Source of the DNA: Thalassobius sp049116315 | Lineage (GTDB): Bacteria > Pseudomonadota > Alphaproteobacteria > Rhodobacterales > Rhodobacteraceae | Direction of reading: 5' to 3' | DNA: 64,000 nt | Assembly: GCA_049116315.1 (NCBI GenBank) | Contig: JAGDZD010000002.1 | Span: 124,001 to 188,000, forward strand | Shown here: one piece after another, positions 25,918-35,096 of the stretch | How the letters are laid out: the number at the start of each line of letters is the position of its first letter | How positions within the stretch are numbered: the stretch's first letter is position 1 | The notes under the pieces: generated by a model | The model's database searches: none | What the model was told of the DNA's origin: nothing | Seen by the model: the letters and a program-made list of their open reading frames with translations, nothing else | Made by a program: the position numbers and the translations under genes

Positions 25918-27045
25918 ATGACCGCATTGCTAGATACTGTAGACCCAGATGGGCTGCTGGAATTTTCCGTTGTGTTTACGGATCGCTCGCTGAACCACAT
26001 GTCCGCCAGTTTTCAAACGGTGATGCGGGATGTCTCTGGCCTGTTGAAAGAGGTCTATAACGCCGACGCGGTGGCAGTGGTGCCCGGTGGCGGAACCTAT
26101 GCAATGGAGGCGGTTGCCCGCCAATTTGGCCACGATGCGCATGCGCTGATCGTGCGCAACGGCTGGTTCTCCTATCGCTGGAGCCAAATTTTTGATGCCG
26201 GTGCTTTTGCGGCCAAAACCACGGTCTTTAAGGCACGCCAAACCGGCAACGGTCTGCAAGCCCCCTTTGCCCCCGCCCCCCTCACCGAGGTGGTGGCAAT
26301 GATCCACGAAGCCAAACCCGATGTGGTGTTTGCTCCGCATGTGGAAACCTCTGCCGGCTTGATCTTGCCCGATGACTATATCTCCGAGCTGGCCAAAGCC
26401 GCCCATGAGGTTGGCGCTTTGATGGTGCTGGATTGCATCGCCTCTGGCTGTGCTTGGATCGATATGAAGGCCACAGGTGTGGATGTGTTGATCTCGGCCC
26501 CGCAAAAAGGGTGGTCCGCGTCACCCTCCGCGGGCTTGGTGATGATGTCTGAAAGGGCGCTGGCGCGTCTGGATCAAACCACATCTGACAGTTTTGCGCT
26601 GGATCTCAAGAAATGGCACGCCATCATGGGGGCCTATGAAAACGGCGGCCACGCCTATCACGCCACCATGCCGACAGATGCACTGCGGGCGTTCCGGGAC
26701 ACGATGCTGGAAACCCAACGCTATGGCTTTGAAAAACTGCGTCTGGCGCAATGGGACCTCGGGGAGGGGGTGCGCACCCTTCTGGCTGACAAAGGAATCA
26801 AATCCGTGGCTGAAACCGGTTTTGGGGCGCCCGGTGTTGTGGTCAGCTACACAACAGATCCAGAGGTGCAGAACGGCAAAAAATTCGCCGCGCAAGGCAT
26901 GCAGATTGCAGCTGGAGTGCCATTGGCCTGTGATGAGCCAGACGGCTTTCAGACCTTCCGCCTCGGGCTCTTCGGTCTGGACAAGCTCTATGATGTGCCC
27001 GCGACCTTGGATCGCCTGAAAACCGTGCTGGATAAGGTGCTCTAA
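25918..27045 (+). CDS. class V aminotransferase (alanine/serine-glyoxylate type)
   Basis: A 375-residue PLP enzyme. GGGTYAMEAVARQF binds the cofactor phosphate, APHVETSAGLILPDDYI and DCIASGCAW follow, and the PLP lysine is Lys197 in SAPQKGWSASPSAG. Family members transfer the amino group of alanine or serine to glyoxylate or pyruvate; the exact donor cannot be read off. AAGGAGA lies seven bases before the ATG at 25918, so the longer open frame from 25852 is rejected. It follows the second Lrp gene and may be its target. Confidence 0.88.
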   Translation: MTALLDTVDPDGLLEFSVVFTDRSLNHMSASFQTVMRDVSGLLKEVYNADAVAVVPGGGTYAMEAVARQFGHDAHALIVRNGWFSYRWSQIFDAGAFAAKTTVFKARQTGNGLQAPFAPAPLTEVVAMIHEAKPDVVFAPHVETSAGLILPDDYISELAKAAHEVGALMVLDCIASGCAWIDMKATGVDVLISAPQKGWSASPSAGLVMMSERALARLDQTTSDSFALDLKKWHAIMGAYENGGHAYHATMPTDALRAFRDTMLETQRYGFEKLRLAQWDLGEGVRTLLADKGIKSVAETGFGAPGVVVSYTTDPEVQNGKKFAAQGMQIAAGVPLACDEPDGFQTFRLGLFGLDKLYDVPATLDRLKTVLDKVL

Positions 27046-27055
27046 ACCTTCATCT

Positions 27056-27126
27056 TGCCAAAAATACTCCGGGGGTGAACGGTGGCCATTGGCCACCGGA
27101 GGGGGCAGCGCCCCCCCCGTCACCCC
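27056..27126. repeat. Rhodobacteraceae-type extragenic repeat with two hairpins
   Basis: The stretch has AAAATACTCCGGGGGTG, then a hairpin GGTGGCC-ATT-GGCCACC, then a second GC hairpin (GGGGGC-AGC-GCCCCC). I recall similar elements behind genes in related genomes, where they probably serve as terminators or REP-like elements. Only one copy is in this window. Confidence 0.45.
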
Positions 27127-27253
27127 TGATCCCGACTCTCGACAGCAGCCCACCTAGTGCGGGCTTTCAAAGACCACGCATCTGATGCGCATCGCCTCAC
27201 AGGACTTAGGGTTCAAAGGCGCGGCGTTCCGGCCGCGGTCAACAGTCTCCAGC

Positions 27254-28453
27254 TTAGCGCACGCCAAGGCCCATTTGCATCATGGTCTTGCGCACAGGGC
27301 CCAAGGAATAGATCGCGTTCAACCCCATAGCGCGCAGATCGCGCATCGGCTGCGCACTGACCATCGACGCGCGGTTGAGCAGGTCGATCCCGGCCACACG
27401 CACCCGCATCTCGCCGTGGCGGCGCTGGTGATAGCTGTCCAGCATCTCAAGGCTGCCCAAGGTCTCCGGAGCGGCTTGCGCCAGCTCCAGCAACACCCGC
27501 AGATCGCCAAGGCTCATATTCAGTCCCTGCGCCCCAATTGGCGGCACCACATGCGCGGCCTCTGCCATCAAGGCCACGCGCTGTGCCGACAGGCGCTCAG
27601 CGGCTTGCGAAATGATTGGCCACAGCGTGCGCCCAGAGGCCAGCTTTAGGGGGCCCAGCACCCCACATGACCGTTCCATCATCGCCTCTTCAAACGCTGT
27701 GTCGGGCAGGGCGGCAAGCCGTGCGGCCTCGGCCCCTGTTTCCATCCAAACGATCGCCGAAGACGGGCGTCCTTGATCGTCTGGCAGAGGCACCAGTGTG
27801 AAGGGGCCACCAGAGCGGTGAATTTCGGTCGAAACATTTTCATGCGGCACCGTATGGGTCACCGCAAAGGCCAGAGCCTTTTGGCCATATCGGGTGGTCT
27901 TGACCGGGATGCCCATCGCTTCGCGAACGGGCGAATTGCGCCCATCAGCGGCGATGATCAATTTGCAATGCACCCGGCTGTTGTCGCTGAGTGTGACGCG
28001 GGCCGAGGCGTCACGGGTAAAGACCGATTTTGTGCCAATGCCGGGGCGAAACGTGACATTGGGCAATTCTTCGAGCCGAGCCAGAATTTCACGTCGCAGC
28101 AGCCAGTTGGGCAGGTTCCATCCAAAGGGCTGATCAGAGATATCGCTGGCGTCAAAGTTCTTGATCACGCGGGGGCTTGGATCTGCTCCGCCGGCGTCAA
28201 CGATGCGCATAATCTGCAACGGGGCAGCGTTCTCTGCCAGCCGCGACCACAGGCCAGCCTGCTCCAACAATGTTTTGGCCGGTTGCAAAAAGGCGGTGGT
28301 GCGCAGATCTGACCCTTTGGCTTCGCGCGAGGTCACCGGCGCGGTGGGATCCACGCAGAGCACCGTAAAACCCGCCGCCCCAAAGGTCGCAGCCGCAGTC
28401 AAGCCGGCAACGCCGCCGCCTGAAACCAGAATGTCAACGTGAGTGTCCTGCAT
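27254..28453 (-). CDS. UbiH/UbiF-family FAD-dependent hydroxylase
   Basis: A 399-residue flavoprotein monooxygenase of ubiquinone synthesis type. The FAD dinucleotide motif is DILVSGGGVAGLTAAATFGA at 7-26, the DG motif is LIIAADGRNSPVRE near 155, and the second FAD motif reads VALMAEAAHVVPPIGAQGLN near 282. The usual GDAAH is AEAAH here. Which ring position it hydroxylates is not visible. Start taken at 28453 (MQDTHVDIL), six codons inside a longer frame. Confidence 0.9.
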   Translation of the reverse strand: MQDTHVDILVSGGGVAGLTAAATFGAAGFTVLCVDPTAPVTSREAKGSDLRTTAFLQPAKTLLEQAGLWSRLAENAAPLQIMRIVDAGGADPSPRVIKNFDASDISDQPFGWNLPNWLLRREILARLEELPNVTFRPGIGTKSVFTRDASARVTLSDNSRVHCKLIIAADGRNSPVREAMGIPVKTTRYGQKALAFAVTHTVPHENVSTEIHRSGGPFTLVPLPDDQGRPSSAIVWMETGAEAARLAALPDTAFEEAMMERSCGVLGPLKLASGRTLWPIISQAAERLSAQRVALMAEAAHVVPPIGAQGLNMSLGDLRVLLELAQAAPETLGSLEMLDSYHQRRHGEMRVRVAGIDLLNRASMVSAQPMRDLRAMGLNAIYSLGPVRKTMMQMGLGVR

Positions 28454-28557
28454 GGGTGTGCCTTTGATCAAAGGGTGTTTGGGCTATCCTAGCCGCGTGA
28501 GTTCAAGGGGCAAAGCGGCACGCTGTCGCGACGCGCGCGCTGTTGCTTGGGATTGGG

Positions 28558-29202
28558 TCACAGCAGTTTGGACAAAAAGCCGGTGAGATCGTCGGTGTGG
28601 TGATGGATGTGCTCTGCGTTTTCGGCCTCTGGGGCCACATGAACGGTGCGCATGCCAAGTTGATGTGGCACCGCCAGATTGCGCGGGTCATCCTCAAACA
28701 TCGCGGCGCGATCAGGGGTGATGCCATCTTTGGCAAAAATCATCTGAAACGCTTCGAGTTCTGGTTTGGGACGGAAGGCGGCATTTTCAACGCCATATAC
28801 CGCATCAAACAGCCCCTCCAACCCGCGGGCGGCAAGCACGCGCTCGGCATAGGGGGCCGACCCATTGGTATAGACAATTTTGCGCCCCGGCAGGTTGCGG
28901 ATGTGGCTGGCCAATGCCGTATCGGGCTCTAGGTGATCCAGCGAAATTTCGTGAACCTGTTCCAGATAGGGGCCGGGATCCACATCATGTTCGCGCATCA
29001 ATCCCGCCAATGTGGTGCCATAGGTCGCCCAATAGTGTTGGCGCAAGTGATCCGCCCGTGTTTTGTCGACGCCCAGTTCGGCCATCACATAATGCGTCAT
29101 CTTTTGCTCGATCTGGTCAAACAGTCGGGCGCGAGGCGGGTAAAGTGTGTTGTCCAGGTCAAAGACCCACTGACTCACATGAGAGAAACTAGATTTGGGC
29201 AT
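28558..29202 (-). CDS. HAD-superfamily pyrimidine 5'-nucleotidase-like phosphatase
   Basis: A 214-residue cytosolic HAD hydrolase. Motif I is VFDLDNTLYPP with nucleophile Asp15 and acid/base Asp17. Motif II is VYTNGSAPYA, and the late acidic motif is MFEDDPRNLAVPHQLGM. The FDLDNTLYP form is typical of the SDT1/pyrimidine nucleotidase branch, which releases phosphate from UMP or CMP. A short run separates it from the divergent GntR gene. Confidence 0.88.
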   Translation of the reverse strand: MPKSSFSHVSQWVFDLDNTLYPPRARLFDQIEQKMTHYVMAELGVDKTRADHLRQHYWATYGTTLAGLMREHDVDPGPYLEQVHEISLDHLEPDTALASHIRNLPGRKIVYTNGSAPYAERVLAARGLEGLFDAVYGVENAAFRPKPELEAFQMIFAKDGITPDRAAMFEDDPRNLAVPHQLGMRTVHVAPEAENAEHIHHHTDDLTGFLSKLL

Positions 29203-29317
29203 AGAGGTTCAGTACGCCGATGGCTGGAACAGCGCAACATCGAACACTTGATCCCGCTGATCAGCGGGCTAATGTGGCGACAGCGACAAGACCACTTCGA
29301 CAAAGGATGACAGGCCT

Positions 29318-29953
29318 GTGCAAAAAGACGCTTACACTTTGATCTTGGAAGCGATCGACACAGGGACATACCGCCCCGGTGATCGATTGGTCGAAAGCGA
29401 ATTGGCTGAACGTTTTGGTGTCTCTCGCACCCCCATTCGCGAAGCGCTGCAGCGCTTGGAAACGCAATCTTTGCTGGCGCGGGATGGGCGCAGCCTGATT
29501 GTGGCCTCTTTGGATCACAACCAGCTTAGCGAGCTTTACGTGGTGCGCGCCGAACTCGAGGGGCTTGCTGCGCGTCTTGCAGCCCGTCACGCCACCGCAG
29601 AAGAGATCAAACTGCTGCGCGAAATGGTCAACGAGGACCGGGCGTTGGTCAACGATCCCGCCGCCTTGGCGCGGGCCAACCGCCGGTTCCACAAACAGAT
29701 CCATCTGGCGTCACACAACCGCTATTTGGTGCAGCAGCTGGATTTGGTGCATCGCACAATGGCGTTGATGGCCACCACCTCGCTTGCGGCGGAGGGTCGA
29801 GGAGAGGGCGCTTTGGCGGAACACACGGCGATCGTCGAAGCGTTGGAAAAACGCGATGGTGACAAAGCTTATGACGCGCTGCGCAACCACATTTCAAAGG
29901 CATTTATTACCCGGCTTAAGCTGGATTCGGCGGGCAACGGCGCTTTGGGATAA
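29318..29953 (+). CDS. GntR family regulator with FCD domain
   Basis: A 211-residue FadR-type repressor: a winged helix at 1-70 (YRPGDRLVESELAERFGVSR, then TPIREALQRLE) and an all-helical FCD ligand domain with metal-type histidines (ARANRRFHKQIHLASHNRYL, AEHTAIVEALEKRD). Translation starts at GTG. No target operon adjoins it directly; the divergent HAD phosphatase is the nearest candidate. Its last 60 bases are antisense to the end of the glycosyltransferase gene. Confidence 0.9.
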   Translation: MQKDAYTLILEAIDTGTYRPGDRLVESELAERFGVSRTPIREALQRLETQSLLARDGRSLIVASLDHNQLSELYVVRAELEGLAARLAARHATAEEIKLLREMVNEDRALVNDPAALARANRRFHKQIHLASHNRYLVQQLDLVHRTMALMATTSLAAEGRGEGALAEHTAIVEALEKRDGDKAYDALRNHISKAFITRLKLDSAGNGALG

Positions 29954-31798
29954 CCGATTGGTGCCAAGGGTATGCCCGTGTTGGGTTTTGTCCCAATAAA
30001 ACGGTTGGGTGATCAATTCAAACAGCGCCTTATACGCCGCAAAAGCGTTGAGCATGAAATAGAGGTGAAGCGTTGGCACCCATGCGATGAGGTGTCGATG
30101 CGCTTTGCCTGACACAGCAATCATGCCGGTGACGATGTTCACCACTTCGGCCAGAATAAAGGCGGAAAACAGCACGGCCAAAGTGTCCGCGCCCAGCAGC
30201 TCACGAGCAGGGTGCTGCCCGCCAAAGGGGATGATCCAAAAACTCCAAAGCGCCGGGGCCAACAACGCCTGAGACAATGAGCCTGCAAAATGCACCTGAA
30301 AGCCCAGAAACTTCCACCAGCCCAGATCACGTCGCAATTGGCGCGGGGCGCGCATATGCACCAGATAGGTGACCAAATAGCCCTTGAGCCAACGTGAGCG
30401 TTGCTTGATCCAAGCCAATGGATAGCTGTTGGCCTCTTCTTGGGTGGTGCTTTCAAGCATTTCAGTGCGATAGCCGTGCCGGGCCAGCCGGATGCCCAGA
30501 TCAGCATCTTCGGTCACGTTATGCGCATCCCACCCCCCCAACTGTTCCAAAGCATGGCGGCGAAAAAACAGCGTGGTGCCGCCCAAGGGGATGGTGAATC
30601 CCAATCGCACCATGCCGGGCAACATGACGCGAAACCATGTGGCGTATTCCACAGTAAAACAGCGCGCCATCCAGTTTTGATCGGGATTGTAATAATCCAG
30701 CGCGCCCTGCAGACAGACGAGATCGGGCGGCGCATTCTGGAAGGTTTCGACCACCGTTTCGATTTGATCAGGATCCGGCAGATCTTCGGCGTCATAGATC
30801 CCGATGTAATCCCCACGGCAGAAATCCAACGCATAGTTCATCGCGCGGGGTTTGGTCCTTGGCTGGCCATCCGGCACGACAATTGCGCGGATCCAGCTGG
30901 GCAGCGCGCTGCTGCGGATCGCGTTGCGGGTCAGCGTGTCATTTTCTTCGAGCACCAAGACCACATCCAGCAGAGAACGAGGGTAGGTCAGGCGGGACAG
31001 CCTGTTCACCAATTCGCCGGATATTTCCGGCTCTTTGAAGAGCGGCACCAGAATCGAAACCTTGGGGCGCTTGCGCCCTGCAATGCTGGTCTGTGGTGGG
31101 GCGTGGCGTGGCCAAAGCGCGGCAACCAACGCGACAAGCTTCAAGGCGCAGAGGCACATCAAGGTCAACACTGCCCACCCCAGCAAGGCCACCAGCACCG
31201 CATTGGGGGCAAACACGGTCGTGAGGATCAATAGGGCCCCGCCAAGTACAGAGAGCCGTTTGCGTTTTGTCCCAGATTTCACCCAGCCCCGGCAACTTTG
31301 GGTTTCAGTGACGCGGGTTGAGGCCAGTCGGGTCAGGTCGGTTTTAAAATGCGCCAATAGGGCGTTATGAATAGCGCTCTCTTCGGCCAGAACAATCTCA
31401 AAATTTGGGGCGAGCGCCGCGAGCCCTGCCGCCTGCGGATCAAACGTCTGGGGGCGGGAGGTTGCGATATGCGCGACATGTCCCACAATCCGCAATGGCA
31501 CCACGGAATGGCGCAAACACAGATGCGGATCGATTTTTGCCAGCACATCTGGGTCAGGGCGTAGGGCATTGGTTGGGCTATGTGCCACGTCCAGCCATAG
31601 CGCATGCAGCCTGAGGCATTCATCAGAGCTGAGCACACCTTGGGAAACCAACACTTCGGCGAGAGTGGCGTCGGCGCTGGCCAATTCACCGTTGGCCTGC
31701 ATCAAATGTGACGCTTTAACGATCCCTTGATCCAATAAGAACTGGCCGAAGGTCAAATGTGGCGCAGGATGACTGCGCTGTGCTGCGATCCCCGCCAT
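29894..31798 (-). CDS. GT2 processive glycosyltransferase with N-terminal MshEN-like domain
   Basis: A 634-residue membrane protein. Residues about 15-140 resemble the T2SSE-N/MshEN module: two successive LG-x-LL-x-x-G-type helical repeats, TFGQFLLDQGIV and LAEVLVSQGVLSSDEC. Two membrane helices follow at about 175-230. The GT-A domain has VLVLEEND, YDAEDLPDPDQIE, ALDYYNPDQNWMARC, NVTEDADLGIRLARHGY and the QRSRWLKGYLVTYL processivity motif. C-terminal helices follow. It resembles cellulose/beta-glucan-type synthases; product unknown. MshEN modules in other proteins bind c-di-GMP, which may gate this enzyme. The start could be 31831 or 31798. Confidence 0.88.
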   Translation of the reverse strand: MAGIAAQRSHPAPHLTFGQFLLDQGIVKASHLMQANGELASADATLAEVLVSQGVLSSDECLRLHALWLDVAHSPTNALRPDPDVLAKIDPHLCLRHSVVPLRIVGHVAHIATSRPQTFDPQAAGLAALAPNFEIVLAEESAIHNALLAHFKTDLTRLASTRVTETQSCRGWVKSGTKRKRLSVLGGALLILTTVFAPNAVLVALLGWAVLTLMCLCALKLVALVAALWPRHAPPQTSIAGRKRPKVSILVPLFKEPEISGELVNRLSRLTYPRSLLDVVLVLEENDTLTRNAIRSSALPSWIRAIVVPDGQPRTKPRAMNYALDFCRGDYIGIYDAEDLPDPDQIETVVETFQNAPPDLVCLQGALDYYNPDQNWMARCFTVEYATWFRVMLPGMVRLGFTIPLGGTTLFFRRHALEQLGGWDAHNVTEDADLGIRLARHGYRTEMLESTTQEEANSYPLAWIKQRSRWLKGYLVTYLVHMRAPRQLRRDLGWWKFLGFQVHFAGSLSQALLAPALWSFWIIPFGGQHPARELLGADTLAVLFSAFILAEVVNIVTGMIAVSGKAHRHLIAWVPTLHLYFMLNAFAAYKALFELITQPFYWDKTQHGHTLGTNRLSQSAVARRIQLKPGNKCL

Positions 31799-31833
31799 GC
31801 AAAACCCACCCGATTGTGTGGGGCCAAGCATTG

Positions 31834-31869
31834 CGAAAGGGGATTAACACGACGTTAATCCCCTTTCGG
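31834..31869. terminator. strong hairpin terminator between carA and the GT2 gene
   Basis: CGAAAGGGGATTAAC pairs perfectly with GTTAATCCCCTTTCG around a five-base loop. It separates carA from the downstream synthase on the minus strand. Confidence 0.75.
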
Positions 31870-31892
31870 TTTAGGCACAGTAATCTGGGTGC

Positions 31893-33053
31893 TTAGGCGT
31901 TGGTTTTGGCTGCCATCGAGGCTGCAAACCGCTCAAACAGATAGAAGCTGTCTTGTGGGCCGGGGCTGGCTTCGGGGTGATATTGCACCGAAAACACAGG
32001 GCGATCCGCAACGCGGATCCCACAGTTTGATCCGTCAAACAGCGACACGTGGGTTTCGACAACACCGTCCGGCAGGCTTTGGCTATCTACGGCAAACCCG
32101 TGGTTCATCGAGGTGATCTCCACTTTGCCTGTGTCGAGATCTTTGACCGGGTGGTTGGCCCCGTGGTGGCCGTGGTTCATTTTGATGGTGGAGGCCCCAA
32201 GCGCCAGCGCCAGCATCTGGTGACCCAAACAAATCCCAAAGACCGGGATGTCGGTGGCCAGAATGTCTTTGATCATCGGCACGGCATAGACGCCCGTCGC
32301 CGCGGGATCGCCCGGACCATTTGACAGGAAGACGCCGTCAGGTTTGTGGGCAAGAATTTCGGCCGAGGTCGCGCTTGCGGGCAAGACAGTCACATCACAT
32401 CCCGCAGAGGCCAAGCACCGCAAGATGTTGCGCTTTGCCCCAAAGTCAACGGCAACCACTTTGAACTTGGCGTCCGTCTGAGGCGCATAGCCTTCGGGCC
32501 AAGCCCACCGCATTTCGTTCCAGTTGTAAGACTGGGCACAGGTGACGTCCTTGGCCAGATCCATGCCTTCGAGGCCAGCAAAGGCGCGCGCTTTGGCAAC
32601 CAAAGCTTCGATATCAAAATTGCCGTCTGGCGCGTGCTGTAGGGCAACATGCGGCGCGCCTTGCTGGCGAATAGCGCGGGTCAAACGACGGGTGTCGATG
32701 CCGCCAATCGCAACACGGCCGCGCCGTTCCAGCCAGCTTGCCAACTCTTCTGCAGAGCGCCAGTTGCTGGGTGTGGTTGGATCCCATTTCACAACCATGC
32801 CACTGGCGACAGGGTCACCTGTTTCATCGTCGTCAGGGTTCACACCGACATTCCCGATATGAGGGAAGGTGAAAGTCACGATCTGCCCGGCATAAGAAGG
32901 GTCCGTCATGATTTCTTGATACCCGGTCATGGCAGTGTTGAAGCACAATTCTGCTTCGACGGTCCCGGTGGAGCCGAACCCTTTGCCATAAAAGAGCGTT
33001 CCATCAGCAAGTGCGAGGCACGCGGTCGGGCGGAATTCGGGCGTTTGGGCCAT
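31893..33053 (-). CDS. carA: carbamoyl-phosphate synthase small subunit
   Basis: Glutaminase subunit feeding ammonia to CarB for arginine and pyrimidine synthesis. The 386-residue protein has the CPSase N-domain (LALADGTLFYGKGFG, TGYQEIMTDPSYAGQIV) and the class I amidotransferase domain with FLSNGPGDP. The nucleophile lies in VFGICLGHQMLALALG and the His/Glu pair in VQYHPEASPGP. Start at 33053 (MAQTPEFRP). Divergent from the YqeY gene; carB is not in the window. Confidence 0.97.
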   Translation of the reverse strand: MAQTPEFRPTACLALADGTLFYGKGFGSTGTVEAELCFNTAMTGYQEIMTDPSYAGQIVTFTFPHIGNVGVNPDDDETGDPVASGMVVKWDPTTPSNWRSAEELASWLERRGRVAIGGIDTRRLTRAIRQQGAPHVALQHAPDGNFDIEALVAKARAFAGLEGMDLAKDVTCAQSYNWNEMRWAWPEGYAPQTDAKFKVVAVDFGAKRNILRCLASAGCDVTVLPASATSAEILAHKPDGVFLSNGPGDPAATGVYAVPMIKDILATDIPVFGICLGHQMLALALGASTIKMNHGHHGANHPVKDLDTGKVEITSMNHGFAVDSQSLPDGVVETHVSLFDGSNCGIRVADRPVFSVQYHPEASPGPQDSFYLFERFAASMAAKTNA

Positions 33054-33252
33054 TGGGCAGATCTCCGGTGTGGGCAAATTGGCGGGGTAATACGGCTGGC
33101 AGCGCGCAGGGTCAAGGCCCGTTATTTGTAAGGCCGCTTCAATGTTAGGCGAACCAATGCCTCGGGGGCAACCTATGGCCGCTAACGGTTGTCAGGGATC
33201 GTGGGATTATATACTGTGGGTCGCTATCGGAAACCCTTGGGGATGGGACCAA

Positions 33253-33714
33253 ATGGAATTGCGCGACCGGGTACTAGCTGCCCTTAAACAAGCGATGAAG
33301 GACAAAGCGGCCACCCGTTTGGCCACGCTTCGTCTGATCAATGCGGCGATTAAAGATCGCGATATCGCACTGCGAGCTGAGGGAAACGAGGCGGGTGTCG
33401 ATGAAAACGGCATCCTCGCGATCTTGGGCAAAATGCTGAAACAAAGGCAAGAAAGTGCGCGTCAGTACGAAGAGGCGGGTCGCTTTGACCTCGCTGAACG
33501 TGAAGACGCCGAGATCAAAGTGATCGAAGATTTCCTGCCGCGCAAACTGAGTGATGACGAAGTCAGCACCGCCATCGAAAGCGCGATCTCTTCGGTGGGG
33601 GCCAATTCGATTCGCGACATGGGAAAAGTCATGGGCGTGTTGAAGTCTCAATACACCGGTCAGATGGATTTCGGGGCGGTTGGCCCGCAAATCAAGAATC
33701 ACCTTAGCGGATGA
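33253..33714 (+). CDS. GatB/YqeY domain protein
   Basis: A 153-residue cytosolic protein covering the whole YqeY fold: LRDRVLAALKQAMKDKAATR at the start, KQRQESARQYEEAGR in the middle, EIKVIEDFLPRKLSDDEV and MGKVMGVLKSQYTGQMDFG near the end. The fold is shared with the tRNA-binding tail of GatB. The role of free-standing YqeY is not settled. The divergent position to carA is frequent in related genomes as I recall it. Confidence 0.93.
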   Translation: MELRDRVLAALKQAMKDKAATRLATLRLINAAIKDRDIALRAEGNEAGVDENGILAILGKMLKQRQESARQYEEAGRFDLAEREDAEIKVIEDFLPRKLSDDEVSTAIESAISSVGANSIRDMGKVMGVLKSQYTGQMDFGAVGPQIKNHLSG

Positions 33715-33742
33715 TTCGTTATGAAATTTGACTAAGTGATGA

Positions 33743-33769
33743 GGCCCGCCCAACAGGACGGGCCTTTTT
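33743..33769 (+). terminator. intrinsic terminator after the YqeY gene
   Basis: GGCCCG (33743-33748) pairs with CGGGCC (33759-33764), followed by five T. Confidence 0.85.
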
Positions 33770-34066
33770 ATTTGGGATCGTTAAGCTCGGCTGATCAGGT
33801 CGGATAGCGGCGTTGCGCAGCTGCCTTACCTAGCCTACCGCCCCTCTTTTGCTGCGTGCGGTCGCAGTCCAGACATGGGTGCGCGTGCAGGATGGCGGGC
33901 AGGGGCGTTTGTATTTGAACGCGCCCGGTGTGATTTCCAAGCCGTCAGAATAGGCAACGGGCCATCGCCACAGTTGTCGTTAAACGCGTCACGGTCCTTA
34001 AGCTTGAAGGCGAAAGCCTTGGGCCCCTTTGGGACATTTCTCAGACCAGGTTTTGATGTCGCCCCC
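33770..34066. other. intergenic stretch, nothing recognisable
   Basis: About 300 bases between the YqeY terminator and the end of the convergent DUF2244 gene. Short frames exist on both strands but none shows a family resemblance or a proper start. Confidence 0.4.
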
Positions 34067-34570
34067 CTAAATCTCAGGGGAGTGTGGCCGCTGCGCCTGC
34101 TGCACAGCCTTTTCAACTTCGGACCAAAGCACTTTGCGTTCGTCTTCGGACAAAAACCGCCCCAATTCCACCGGGCGCGCGTTTCCGGTCAGAGTTAGGT
34201 AATTGGGCACAGGTCCTTGGTGCGGGTGCAATTCAACACGGACCCAATGCACATTGCAGCGCCAGACCAAATCCTGCCCCTTCAAGGGAGAATGGGTCAG
34301 CACGACGTTGTGTCCATCAAAGGCCAGCTCTTCTGAAACTTTGGCACTTTGGTAGGAGCGATCCAGCGCCCACCACAGAGCCGCCAGCATGATCAAGATG
34401 AACGGCAACATCACCCAAAGAAGGACCGATCCCAGCAGCGCCAGCAAAGGCAAAATGGCAAGGCAGAAAGCCATCAAGATGATGGCGGCGAATCCTTTGC
34501 GGGGCAACGATCGATGGGGCCATAGCTGCAATGTCTGGCCGGTGGGGGTGTTGGACCAAGTGTAAGGCAT
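34067..34570 (-). CDS. DUF2244 membrane protein
   Basis: A 167-residue protein. MPYTWSNTPTGQTLQLWPHRSL is the typical DUF2244 opening (aromatic, with WPHRSL). Two adjacent membrane segments at about 27-70 follow, and then a soluble part with the VVLTHSPLKGQDLVWRCNVHWV and GRFLSEDERKVLWSEVEKAV stretches. Function unknown. DUF2244 genes are often near cytochrome oxidase genes; here ctaD is 3 kb away. Confidence 0.85.
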   Translation of the reverse strand: MPYTWSNTPTGQTLQLWPHRSLPRKGFAAIILMAFCLAILPLLALLGSVLLWVMLPFILIMLAALWWALDRSYQSAKVSEELAFDGHNVVLTHSPLKGQDLVWRCNVHWVRVELHPHQGPVPNYLTLTGNARPVELGRFLSEDERKVLWSEVEKAVQQAQRPHSPEI

Positions 34571-34631
34571 AACGGGGGTATATCCTGCCCGAGACAATTG
34601 TCGACGGGCAGGATGTCACGGTGCGTGGCGT

Positions 34632-35087
34632 TTAGGCGGCGCAGGCCTGCGCAAAATGCTCTTCGAACAACAAGCCCCAACTGCTGCCATAGCCGTTCAA
34701 CATCATCTCAGCCATGTCGCCATAGCCTTCCCAATTGCTGTGGATCAACTCCACCTTGGTGGTCGTCGCACTCAGCGGAACAAAGCGAACGTCCACTTGG
34801 CCGGTTTTATCCGCAGGCAGTCCCATATGAAAATCAAACTGCACATGGGCGTGCGGATCAAACACCCGAAAGGTGCCCCAAAGCCAAGTTTCATCATCCA
34901 GAGCGGTTTCGGTGATTTTGCCGCCTTCGCGGGCCTCAACCTCTAGCTTTTTGGCGGGACCGCCAGCTCGCATCAGCGACATTGAGCGTTTTTCAAGGGG
35001 CCACCAGCTGGGCATATCCACGAATATCTCAAAGGCGCTTTTCTGGTCGCAGGGCACTTCGATTGATTTGATGACAGGGTCTAACAT
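34632..35087 (-). CDS. SRPBCC / AHSA1-type protein
   Basis: A 151-residue START-fold protein: SIEVPCDQKSAFEIFVDMPSWWP at the start, EAREGGKITE in the middle and WEGYGDMAEMMLNGYGSSWG at the end, as in Aha1-like ligand-binding proteins. It ends nine bases after an ArsR-type regulator gene on the same strand. That pair (ArsR then SRPBCC) is a common two-gene unit, but its signal is unknown. Confidence 0.88.
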   Translation of the reverse strand: MLDPVIKSIEVPCDQKSAFEIFVDMPSWWPLEKRSMSLMRAGGPAKKLEVEAREGGKITETALDDETWLWGTFRVFDPHAHVQFDFHMGLPADKTGQVDVRFVPLSATTTKVELIHSNWEGYGDMAEMMLNGYGSSWGLLFEEHFAQACAA

Positions 35088-35096
35088 TGGGTCTCC

